NCBI GenBank assembly: GCA_964242625.1
Contig: CAXTAO010000001.1
Coordinates: 1 to 64,000 of the forward strand
Length of the DNA: 64,000 nucleotides
Reading direction: 5' to 3'
From: JASLDZ01 sp964242625
Lineage (GTDB): Bacteria > Pseudomonadota > Alphaproteobacteria > Caulobacterales > Caulobacteraceae
Shown here: positions 16,925-24,164 of the stretch, piece after piece
Position numbering within the stretch: position 1 is the stretch's first letter
How the letters are laid out: each line of letters starts with the position of its first letter
The notes under the pieces: generated by a model
Databases searched by the model: none
What the model was told of the DNA's origin: nothing
The model's input: the letters and a program-made list of their open reading frames with translations, nothing else
Program-made: the position numbers and the translations under genes

Positions 16925-17638
16925 ATGACCACCGCTCGTCGCCTAGTCGCCGTCGCGGGGGCGCTCGCCTCCCTGGCCGGGATCGTCGCCGCCCCGGAAG
17001 CCCAGGCCGCCGATCCGGCCCACCCTGCGGTCGTGGAGCTGTTCCAGAGCCAGGGCTGTTCGTCGTGCCCGCCCGCCAACGCCAACGTCATGGCGCTGGC
17101 CGACCGGCCGGACGTGCTCGCCCTGTCCTGGCAGGTCACCTATTGGGACCAGCTCGGCTGGCGCGACACCTTCGGCTCGCCCGCCTTCACCGCGCGGCAG
17201 TGGGCCTACGCGCACGCGTGGAAGCGGCCGCAGGTCGCCACGCCCGAGGTCGTCGTCAACGGGCGCGCCGACGCCGTCGGCTCGCGCCGGGGCGAGGTGG
17301 AGGCGCTGATCGCGCGCGCTGATCGCGGCCCGGGCGGGCCCGCGATCCGGCTGGGCGCCGCCATCGCGTCGGTCAGCGGACCGGCGCCGGCCCACGCCGC
17401 CGAGGTCTGGCTCGTGCGCTACGACCCGCGGGTGATCGAGGTGCCGATCCGGCGCGGCGAGAACGGCGGCAAGACGCTGCCGCACCGCAACGTGGTGCGC
17501 GAGCTGGTGCGGCTTGGAACGTGGACCGGCGGCGCGCGGCGCTTCACCCTGCCGGCGGACGGCCGCCCGGAGCTGAAGACCGCAGTCTTGGTGCAGGAGG
17601 GGCCGGGCGGGCCGATCACAGCGGCGGCGCGCGCCTGA
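16925..17638 (+). CDS. DUF1223 secreted thioredoxin-like protein
   Basis: A 237-residue DUF1223 protein with a signal peptide (MTTARRLVAVAGALASLAG, cleaved near AQAA). The hallmark VVELFQSQGCSSCPPANANVM carries a CxxC pair like the thioredoxin active site, followed by LSWQVTYWDQLGWRDTF and TPEVVVNGR. The fold suggests a periplasmic redox role, but no substrate is known. The ATG follows GGAG by a short spacer. It converges on the molybdopterin oxidoreductase gene 25 bp away. Confidence 0.88.
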   Translation: MTTARRLVAVAGALASLAGIVAAPEAQAADPAHPAVVELFQSQGCSSCPPANANVMALADRPDVLALSWQVTYWDQLGWRDTFGSPAFTARQWAYAHAWKRPQVATPEVVVNGRADAVGSRRGEVEALIARADRGPGGPAIRLGAAIASVSGPAPAHAAEVWLVRYDPRVIEVPIRRGENGGKTLPHRNVVRELVRLGTWTGGARRFTLPADGRPELKTAVLVQEGPGGPITAAARA

Positions 17639-17663
17639 GCGGCGGGAGCGAGCGCGGGCGTCG

Positions 17664-18467
17664 TCAGATGCCCGCGTACCACTCGTAGCCGCGATCCTCC
17701 CAGTAGCCGCCGCGGCCTCCGGCGATGTGCTTGAACGAGTTCACCAGCGTGATCCGCTGCAGGTACTTGGCGTGCTTGTAGCCGAGCTGGCGCTCCACCC
17801 GCAGCCGCAGCGGCGCGCCGTGGCCGATGTCGAGCGGGCGGCCGTTCATGGAATGGGCGATCAGCGTCTGCGGATGCGCGGCGTCCACCAGGGCGAGGCT
17901 CTCGTAATACTGGCCGGGCGCCTGCTCGCCCCCCTTGGCGGGCTCGCCCGACAGGTTGTCGGCGCAGCCGAACATCGCATACCGCGCCTCCGGCAGCGGC
18001 TGGGCGGCGCGGAGCAGGAGGCCGAGCTGCGGCCCGGTCCACTGGCCGATCGCGCTCCAGCCCTCCACGCAGTCGTGCCGGGTGATCTGCGTGCGGGCGG
18101 GCAGGGCGCGCACCTCGGCCAGCGACAGGTCGAGCGGACGGCGTACCAAGCCGTCGATCCTGAGCCGCCAATTTGAGAAGTCCTCGTCCATCGCCTGGGC
18201 GTAGGCGTCGCCGCTGGGGTGCAGCGTGCCGTTGGCCTTGAAGCGGGGCGACAGGTCCGCGGTCGTGTACTCGCGCGCCAACTGGCCGCCGCCCAGGAGG
18301 AAGCGCTGGCTGGCGCGCGTCCAGCCCTGCGCCATGTCGAGGACATGCTGGAAGGCGGGGCTGGCGGTCAGCTTGTCGCCTGACACGACTCTGGAGCAGC
18401 CCGCGAGGAGGAGGCCGCCGCCGCCCACGCCGCCCACCAGCGCGGCCCGGCGTGTGATCAGCGCCAT
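17664..18467 (-). CDS. Sulfite-oxidase-family molybdopterin oxidoreductase, exported
   Basis: A 267-residue molybdenum-cofactor protein of the sulfite oxidase/MsrP fold. C133 in TRHDCVEGWSAIGQWTG is the molybdenum-ligating cysteine. The N-terminus has a twin arginine (TRRAALVGG) and a lipobox (LLAGC, Cys24), so it is probably Tat-exported and perhaps lipid-anchored. The cytochrome b gene upstream ends one base before this ATG, so the two form an electron-transfer pair across the membrane. Substrate cannot be told from sequence. Confidence 0.87.
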   Translation of the reverse strand: MALITRRAALVGGVGGGGLLLAGCSRVVSGDKLTASPAFQHVLDMAQGWTRASQRFLLGGGQLAREYTTADLSPRFKANGTLHPSGDAYAQAMDEDFSNWRLRIDGLVRRPLDLSLAEVRALPARTQITRHDCVEGWSAIGQWTGPQLGLLLRAAQPLPEARYAMFGCADNLSGEPAKGGEQAPGQYYESLALVDAAHPQTLIAHSMNGRPLDIGHGAPLRLRVERQLGYKHAKYLQRITLVNSFKHIAGGRGGYWEDRGYEWYAGI

Positions 18468-18468
18468 G

Positions 18469-19383
18469 TCAGTCGTGCTCCGCGGGGACGGCGTAGCGGC
18501 CGGTGATCATGGAGCGCACCTCGTTGATGGGTCCCGCCAGCACCACCTCGATCAGGTGCACGGCGATGAAGAGCGCGATCAGGATCATGCACGCAAAGTG
18601 CAGCGTGCGCGCGGACTGACGGCCGCCGTACAGGTCGAGGAGCCAGGGCGCGAAGGCGTTGAAGCCCGGCGACAGGCTGAGACCGGTCGACACCATTCCC
18701 AGCACGAGCGCGATCAGCCCGAGGTAGGCGAGGCGCTGGAGCACGTTGTAGCGCTTGGCTTCCTCCCCGGTGGGATGGCGCAGGCGCACGTGGTCCCAGA
18801 TCGACCGCGGGATGGCGCGCAGGTCGGCGACCGTGGGCCAGAGGTCGCGCTGCACGTGGCGTATGCCGAGGCTCCACACGAGGTAGACGAGGCCGTTCAC
18901 CGCCAGCACCCAGGCCAGGAGGAAGTGCCAGTGCCGTGCGTCCGCCAGGTCGGTGAAGCTCGGCACCGTCAGCCAGGAGGGCCAGGCGCGCCCCGTCCAG
19001 TGGCCGTTCTGCTGCGACCAGCCGAGGAGGCCCGTGGTGTCGACGTGCAGGGGCCCGACCACCAGTTCGCCGCGCGTCGCACCGTGCGGGCCGGGGTAAG
19101 GGTGGATGGCGAGCACCGGCCGGTCGAAGTCGGCGCCGTACTTGCCCCAGTAGAGCTGGGGATGCGCGTTGAAGATGTTCAGCCCCGTGCCGACCAGGAG
19201 GAAGATCGCCAACGCGTTGATCCAGTGCGTCAGCCGCACCAGCACGGTGTGGCGATAGATCACCTCGCGCGGCTGGTCGCCGGCGGGCGACTTGCCGTGC
19301 GCCTGCCGGCGGGGGCGTTCGCCTCCGCGGGGGGCGTCGTTGGCGCGCCCCAGGTCGGCGTCGGCCGCAACGTCGGCGCTCAT
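18469..19383 (-). CDS. Di-haem cytochrome b (b561/FdhI type) partner
   Basis: A 304-residue membrane protein with four main helices. Histidines in VRLTHWINALAIFLLVGTG, HWHFLLAWVLAVNGLVYL and RTLHFACMILIALFIAVHL are the expected haem ligands. This is the b-type cytochrome fold of formate dehydrogenase gamma and Ni-Fe hydrogenase subunits. It should pass quinol electrons to the molybdoenzyme encoded directly after it. The first 40 or so residues are polar. The divergent AraC-type gene starts 193 bp away and may control the pair. Confidence 0.85.
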   Translation of the reverse strand: MSADVAADADLGRANDAPRGGERPRRQAHGKSPAGDQPREVIYRHTVLVRLTHWINALAIFLLVGTGLNIFNAHPQLYWGKYGADFDRPVLAIHPYPGPHGATRGELVVGPLHVDTTGLLGWSQQNGHWTGRAWPSWLTVPSFTDLADARHWHFLLAWVLAVNGLVYLVWSLGIRHVQRDLWPTVADLRAIPRSIWDHVRLRHPTGEEAKRYNVLQRLAYLGLIALVLGMVSTGLSLSPGFNAFAPWLLDLYGGRQSARTLHFACMILIALFIAVHLIEVVLAGPINEVRSMITGRYAVPAEHD

Positions 19384-19575
19384 GGGACACTCCTCCGGGC
19401 GAGCGGGCCTCTTCGCCCTCGCATACGCGCTCCAAGCGTGGCCAGGGTGCGGCGTGAGCGGGGCGGGGCGGCTTTTGCGCAAGGCCGCGATAGGACGGGC
19501 AAGCCTGCGACACCGGCGCCCCCTGCGGCCGCGCTTCGCATGGCATGCTGAGGGCCTGCTTCGAGGGAGCCGCCC

Positions 19576-20454
19576 ATGCGTCCCGTCACGCCGGAAGACT
19601 GGGCCGGTCAGCTCTCCGGGCCGCCGCTCCTGACCGGGCGCGCCTCCGGCTCGCGGCCGGCGCTCGTGCGTCGGTGGCGCGGCACGGAGGCCTCCATGAG
19701 CCAGCCGCCGCTCGACCACCACTACGTCGTCCTGCACCTCGGAGGGCCCAAGCGCGTGACGCGCTTCGGCGACGGCCCCGCGCGCACGGCGGAGGTGGCG
19801 GAGGGCGCCGTGACCATCGTGCCTGCGGGCGCGCGGCACGCCTGGACGACGGAAGGGCCGATCGACTTCGCCCACCTCTACGTCCATCCGGCGCGCTTCA
19901 ACCACGCCGTCGCCACCGTGCTGGACCGCGACCCCGGCGGCGTCACGCTGGTGGACGACGTCGGCCTTGCGAGCCCCCTCGTTAGCCGGCTGATGCGCGC
20001 GCTCCTGGCGGAGGCGGACGCGCGTGAGGGCGCGGGGCGGGCGTATTTCGACAGCCTGGCCGACATGGCCGTGGCGGCGCTGGCGCGCCATCACTCGACC
20101 GCCGGCGAGCCCCGCGCGCCGGCGCGCCAGGCGCTGGCCCCCTTGCGGCTGCGCCGCGTGCTGGAGCTCGTGGAGGCGCGCCTCGCCGAACCGCTCGACT
20201 TGGCCGCCCTGGCCATGGCCTCGGGGGTGAGCCGCTTCCACTTCGGCCGCGCCTTCGCCGCCGCCATGGGTGAGCCGCCGCTGGCCTATGTGCAGCGCCG
20301 CCGGGTGGAGGCGGCCAAGCGGCTCCTGCGCGGCACGGATGCGCCGCTGCACGAGATCGCGCGCGCTGCGGGCTTCGCCTCGCCCAGCCACTTCGCCGCG
20401 CGCTTCAAGCGCCAGACGGGGATCGCGCCCTCTCAGTACCGACGCAGGCTCTGA
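19576..20454 (+). CDS. AraC-family transcriptional regulator
   Basis: A 292-residue regulator with an N-terminal cupin-like sensor (about 20-150, with HAWTTEGPIDFAHLYVHP) and two helix-turn-helix units at the C-terminus (about 190-290). The second unit has the classic EIARAAGFASPSHFAARFKRQ followed by GIAPSQYRRRL. It is divergent from the cytochrome b/molybdoenzyme operon, so that operon is a plausible target. GAGGGAG lies ten bases before the ATG. Confidence 0.9.
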   Translation: MRPVTPEDWAGQLSGPPLLTGRASGSRPALVRRWRGTEASMSQPPLDHHYVVLHLGGPKRVTRFGDGPARTAEVAEGAVTIVPAGARHAWTTEGPIDFAHLYVHPARFNHAVATVLDRDPGGVTLVDDVGLASPLVSRLMRALLAEADAREGAGRAYFDSLADMAVAALARHHSTAGEPRAPARQALAPLRLRRVLELVEARLAEPLDLAALAMASGVSRFHFGRAFAAAMGEPPLAYVQRRRVEAAKRLLRGTDAPLHEIARAAGFASPSHFAARFKRQTGIAPSQYRRRL

Positions 20455-20466
20455 AGCCGGGGCGGC

Positions 20467-22602
20467 CTAGCCGGTGGCGGCGAGGGGCAGACGCAGCTCG
20501 GCCCGCACGCCGCGCTCGCCCGCGCTGTAGAGGCGCACGTCGCCGCCGTGGGCGCGGGCGATGGAGCGCGAGACCGCCAGCCCCAGCCCTATGCCGCCCG
20601 TGTTCAGCGTGCGCGCGCCCTCGCTGCGGTAGAAGGGCAGGAACACGCGCTCCAGCTCCTCGGGCGCGAGGCCGGGACCCTCGTCGACCACCTCCGCCAC
20701 CGCTTCGTCGCCCTCGGCGTACATGCGCAACCGGGCGCGCGCGCCGTACTTCAGGGCGTTGTCGACGAGGTTGGTTAGGACGCGTTGCACGCCGAGCGCG
20801 TCCACCTCCACCGACATGGGGTCGCCGACGTCCAGCACGGCGTCGCCGCCGACCAGCGCCGCGTCGTCCACCACGCATTCGACGATGGAGCGCAGGTCCA
20901 CCCGCTCGCGCACGGAAGGCTCGGACGCCTCGCGGATGAAGACCAGGACAGAGCTGATCATCTCCTCCATCTGGCCGATGTCGTGCAGCATGCCGTCCTT
21001 CAGACCGTCCGGCGCGCGCTCCATGCGGAAGCGCATGCGCGCCAGCGGGGTGCGCAGGTCGTGGCTGATGGCGCCGACCATGGCGGTGCGGTCGTCCACG
21101 AAGCGCTTCAGCCGCATCTGCATGACGTTGAAGGCGCGCGCCGCCCGGCCGATCTCGGCGGGGCCGTCCAGCGCCGGGGCCTCGCCCGAGGGATCTCGGC
21201 CGAGCCTTTCGGCGGCGAGCGCGAAGTCCTGCAGCGGCCGCGCGAGCCGGCGCGCGAACAGCCAGCCCAAGGGCCCCACCGCCATCAGCGCCAGCGCGAA
21301 CCACAGGAGCACGCGCCGCTGCCAGCTGTTGGGGAAGGGCTCGGGCCGCGGCTCCACCACCGCCCAGCTGTGCGGGCCGACCCTGAGCGCCGCCACGAAG
21401 TCTCCCTGCACCTCGGGCGCCGCCGCGAGGCCGAAGAGGCCTCGTCCCTGCGGCTGCGGCGGCCGGGCGAGATAGCCGCCGACCTCGCCCGTGCGCGCCG
21501 CCACGAGCGGCGCGGGCGCGATCACGCCCAGGCCCGCCACGCGCTCGCCCTCGTCCTCGCCGACGCGCGCGGGCGTGCTGGGCGCGGACGCGGAGACGGA
21601 CGGCGCGCGGGGCGCGACGGGCTCAGCCGCCGCCTGGCGTTCGGACGGAGACACCTCTCGGGATCGCGCGCGCGCGGGCGTCGTCTCGACGGCGTCTGGG
21701 GCGACCTGCGACGTCCCGCCCGCGCTCGCGGCGACGGACCCGCCGGTGAGCGGTGGAGCCGGGGCTGCGGCGGGCGGCAGGGGCGCGCGCGGTGCGAACC
21801 GCAGGGCGGGCGCGATGTCGCCCAGGCCCAGGAAGCGCCCGTCATGCGAGCCGGGAGGATCGATGGTGGTGGGTGCGGACGGGATCGGGCGGTCGGGCGC
21901 CTCGCCCCCACGAGGACCGCCGCCGCTCCGGCCGTGGGCGCCTTCGCCCGATCCCCCACGCCCGCCCCCGCGTGTTCGACCCCGACCGCCGTGTCCGTCG
22001 GTGGAGGGGCCTCCCTCGAAGCCTCCCCGTACGATCCCGCCGGGGAGAAAACCGCCGAAAGCGCCCCCTTGGCCCGACGCTCCACCGTCGCGCCCGCCAC
22101 CGAAGCCGGGCGGACCGCCGGGCCCCTGCTGGAGGTAAGCCACCCGCTCGAGCCCCCAGCCCGCCTCGACGTGAGACGGGCCGGCACGGAACGACGTATT
22201 CAACGCCGCCAGCCCGGTCGCGCCGGCGAAGGGCAGGGGCGAGTAGAACAGGAGCCGCACGTCGGCTTCCGGCGCGCCGACCAGCCGCGCCAGGTCGTGG
22301 CGCGAGCGCTCGGACACGAGCCACCCCGCGCTCCTGAAGCTCGGCGGCTCGGAGCGCAGCGTGCGCACAAGGGGCCGGGTCCCGTGGGTGCGGGCGGGCG
22401 CGCCCGAGAGCGCGGCGGCGACGTCCTCCAGCCGGTACTGGCGCGGCGCGGGCGGCGGCCACAGAAGCGTCAGCGCCAGCGTGACCACCTGCGCCACCAC
22501 GAGGCTCGACAAGAGGAGCACGGCGATCTGCAGGCCCAGCGGCGCGCTCGCGCGAGGGCGCCAACCCGCCGCGCCCGCCGGCCGCGCCGCGCCGCGCGTC
22601 AC
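20467..22602 (-). CDS. Sensor histidine kinase with Gly/Pro-rich periplasmic insert
   Basis: A 711-residue kinase. TM1 is at about 22-48 and TM2 at about 430-450, followed by HAMP and DHp; the phospho-acceptor is H514 (AISHDLRTPLARMR). The ATPase domain has N (NLVDNALKYG), G1 (DEGPGLAP) and G2 (TGGIGLGL) boxes. EnvZ/RstB-like kinases of this type are normally near 450-480 residues. The extra length is a low-complexity insert at about 160-355, first Gly-rich (FGGGRDGGASGQGG and on), then Pro/Ala-rich. It overlaps the response regulator gene by 4 bp. The signal sensed is unknown. Confidence 0.9.
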   Translation of the reverse strand: MTRGAARPAGAAGWRPRASAPLGLQIAVLLLSSLVVAQVVTLALTLLWPPPAPRQYRLEDVAAALSGAPARTHGTRPLVRTLRSEPPSFRSAGWLVSERSRHDLARLVGAPEADVRLLFYSPLPFAGATGLAALNTSFRAGPSHVEAGWGLERVAYLQQGPGGPPGFGGGRDGGASGQGGAFGGFLPGGIVRGGFEGGPSTDGHGGRGRTRGGGRGGSGEGAHGRSGGGPRGGEAPDRPIPSAPTTIDPPGSHDGRFLGLGDIAPALRFAPRAPLPPAAAPAPPLTGGSVAASAGGTSQVAPDAVETTPARARSREVSPSERQAAAEPVAPRAPSVSASAPSTPARVGEDEGERVAGLGVIAPAPLVAARTGEVGGYLARPPQPQGRGLFGLAAAPEVQGDFVAALRVGPHSWAVVEPRPEPFPNSWQRRVLLWFALALMAVGPLGWLFARRLARPLQDFALAAERLGRDPSGEAPALDGPAEIGRAARAFNVMQMRLKRFVDDRTAMVGAISHDLRTPLARMRFRMERAPDGLKDGMLHDIGQMEEMISSVLVFIREASEPSVRERVDLRSIVECVVDDAALVGGDAVLDVGDPMSVEVDALGVQRVLTNLVDNALKYGARARLRMYAEGDEAVAEVVDEGPGLAPEELERVFLPFYRSEGARTLNTGGIGLGLAVSRSIARAHGGDVRLYSAGERGVRAELRLPLAATG
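21538..22125 (-). other. Low-complexity Gly/Pro/Ala coding segment in the kinase sensor region
   Basis: Codons for residues of about 160-355 of the kinase are dominated by Gly, Arg and Ser in the first 75 positions and by Pro, Ala, Ser and Thr in the rest. The segment sits wholly between the two membrane helices, so it should be periplasmic and disordered. The kinase frame stays intact through it. Confidence 0.7.
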
Positions 22603-23321
22603 GCGGGGGTGACCTTGACGTCCAGTATGTAGCCGACTCCCCGGTGCGTCTTGATCACCTCGTCGCGGCTCTTGCTGTTGAGCTTGCGGCGCAGCCGGCT
22701 GATCTGGATGTCGATGGCGCGGTCCACCGGCTCGGCGCCCTCGCCGCGGGTCAGCGACTGCAGCTCCTCGCGGGTGAGCACCCGGCCCGGGTTCTCGACC
22801 AGGGCCCCCAGGAGCGACAGCTCGCCGGGCGTGAGCATCAGCACGTCGCCGTCCGGCGCCTTGAGCTGGCGGCGCACCATGTCGAAGCGGAAGCCTGCGA
22901 ATGCGCAGCTCGACACGCGCGGCGAGGGGGCCGGGCCGGCCAGCCGCCGGCGCACCAGGGCGCGCACCCGCGCCAGGAGCTCGCGCGGCGGCACGGGCTT
23001 GACCACATAGTCGTCCGCCCCGAGCTCCAGCCCCAGTATGCGGTCGATCGACTCGCCCATGGAGCTCAGCATCAGGATGGCCGGCCCGCCCGGCCCCGCC
23101 AGGCTCTTGGCGACCGAGAGCCCGTCCTCGCCGGGCAGCATGATGTCGAGCACCACGACCGAGATGGGCGCGGTCTTGAGCCGGGCGCGGGCCTCCTTGG
23201 CGTCGCGCGCCTCGTGCACGGTGTAGCCGTGCTCGCCGAGGTAGCGCGCGATCTCGCCGCGGAGCGCGTCGTCGTCGTCGACGACGAGGATGTCGGTATC
23301 CTGCGGGTCGGGCGTGTCCAT
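22599..23321 (-). CDS. OmpR-family response regulator
   Basis: A 240-residue regulator. The receiver has D15/D16, phospho-acceptor D59 (VVLDIMLPGEDGL) and the conserved Lys in VVKPVPPREL. The C-terminal winged helix shows LTPGELSLLGALVENPGRVLTREEL and IDIQISRLRRKL with GVGYIL. Start choice: ATG 23321 gives the receiver directly; an in-frame ATG at 23369 would add 16 residues. Its stop overlaps the kinase start by 4 bp, so the pair is a true two-component operon. RstA/OmpR-like; targets unknown. Confidence 0.92.
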   Translation of the reverse strand: MDTPDPQDTDILVVDDDDALRGEIARYLGEHGYTVHEARDAKEARARLKTAPISVVVLDIMLPGEDGLSVAKSLAGPGGPAILMLSSMGESIDRILGLELGADDYVVKPVPPRELLARVRALVRRRLAGPAPSPRVSSCAFAGFRFDMVRRQLKAPDGDVLMLTPGELSLLGALVENPGRVLTREELQSLTRGEGAEPVDRAIDIQISRLRRKLNSKSRDEVIKTHRGVGYILDVKVTPA

Positions 23322-23683
23322 GGGCGTCGAAGACCTAACATGCCGCTCGATGTTGGCGATCCTCTGCATGGCGACGGCGTCTCCCCTGGGGCGCAGCAGC
23401 GCCCGGTGGAGGGCGGCCGCGGCCAGCTGCTCGAGTTGCGCGCGGGCCCGCACGGCGTGAGCCGCGCGCCGCCGCACCCGCGCGTCGGCCAGTCGGCGCC
23501 GCAGCGCGGCCTCGGCGTCGCCCATCGCCGCAGAATGGGGGCGGGCGGCGGCCGCAGCTTGACCGCCAGGCTTCAGCTTCGCGTGAGAGTGTAACCCGCC
23601 CGAAACACGAGGTACGCTCCCGCCAAGCTGCAGGCGCGCGCGGGCGGAGGTAGGGTGGCGGCGTTCATGTCCCGAGCCGCCCG
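23322..23683. other. Divergent gap between the response regulator and NTF2-like genes
   Basis: This 362-bp stretch is the shared upstream region of two divergent genes. The minus frame of the response regulator stays open as far as 23525 but encodes only Arg/Ala-rich residues with no domain, so I do not extend the gene. I see no strong promoter, repeat or RNA gene. Confidence 0.5.
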
Positions 23684-24148
23684 ATGAGCCGTCCGCCCCT
23701 GCCGCCCTTCACCGACGAGACCGCCGCGCAGAAGGCCCGCGCCGCGGAGGACGCCTGGAACGGCCGCGACCCGGCCCGTGTGGCGCTGGCCTACACGCCG
23801 GACAGCTGCTGGCGGAACCGCGCCGAGTTCATCCGGGGCCGGGCGGAGATCGAGGCCTTCCTCGCCCGCAAATGGGCGCGCGAGCTCGACTACCGGCTGA
23901 TCAAGGAGGTCTGGGCGCACGCGGGCGACCGCATCGCCGTGCGCTTCGCCTACGAGTGGCGCGATGACAGCGGCCACTGGTTCCGGAGCTATGGCAACGA
24001 GAACTGGGCGTTCGACGCCGAGGGCCTGATGCGCGAGCGCCACGCCAGCATCAACGACCTGCCGATCGCCGAGGCCGACCGTAGATTTCGCTGGCCGCTC
24101 GGCCCGCGTCCGGCCGAGCACCCGGGCCTGAGCGCCCTCGGGCTGTGA
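23684..24148 (+). CDS. DUF1348 / NTF2-like protein
   Basis: A 154-residue protein of the SnoaL/NTF2-like superfamily, DUF1348 type, with the family pattern FTDETAAQKARAAEDAWN, NGRDPARVALAY, CWRNRAEFIRGRAEIEAFL and FRSYGNENWAFD-x-GLM. Members are small cone-shaped alpha-beta proteins, often dimeric, of unknown or varied function. It stands alone, divergent from the two-component operon and convergent with the GH31 gene. Confidence 0.88.
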   Translation: MSRPPLPPFTDETAAQKARAAEDAWNGRDPARVALAYTPDSCWRNRAEFIRGRAEIEAFLARKWARELDYRLIKEVWAHAGDRIAVRFAYEWRDDSGHWFRSYGNENWAFDAEGLMRERHASINDLPIAEADRRFRWPLGPRPAEHPGLSALGL

Positions 24149-24164
24149 GGTCGGCCGGGGCCGC

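Noticed and set aside
23370..23525. Longer N-terminus for the response regulator
   Set aside because: The added residues are Arg/Ala-rich and precede the receiver domain without matching any OmpR-family start.
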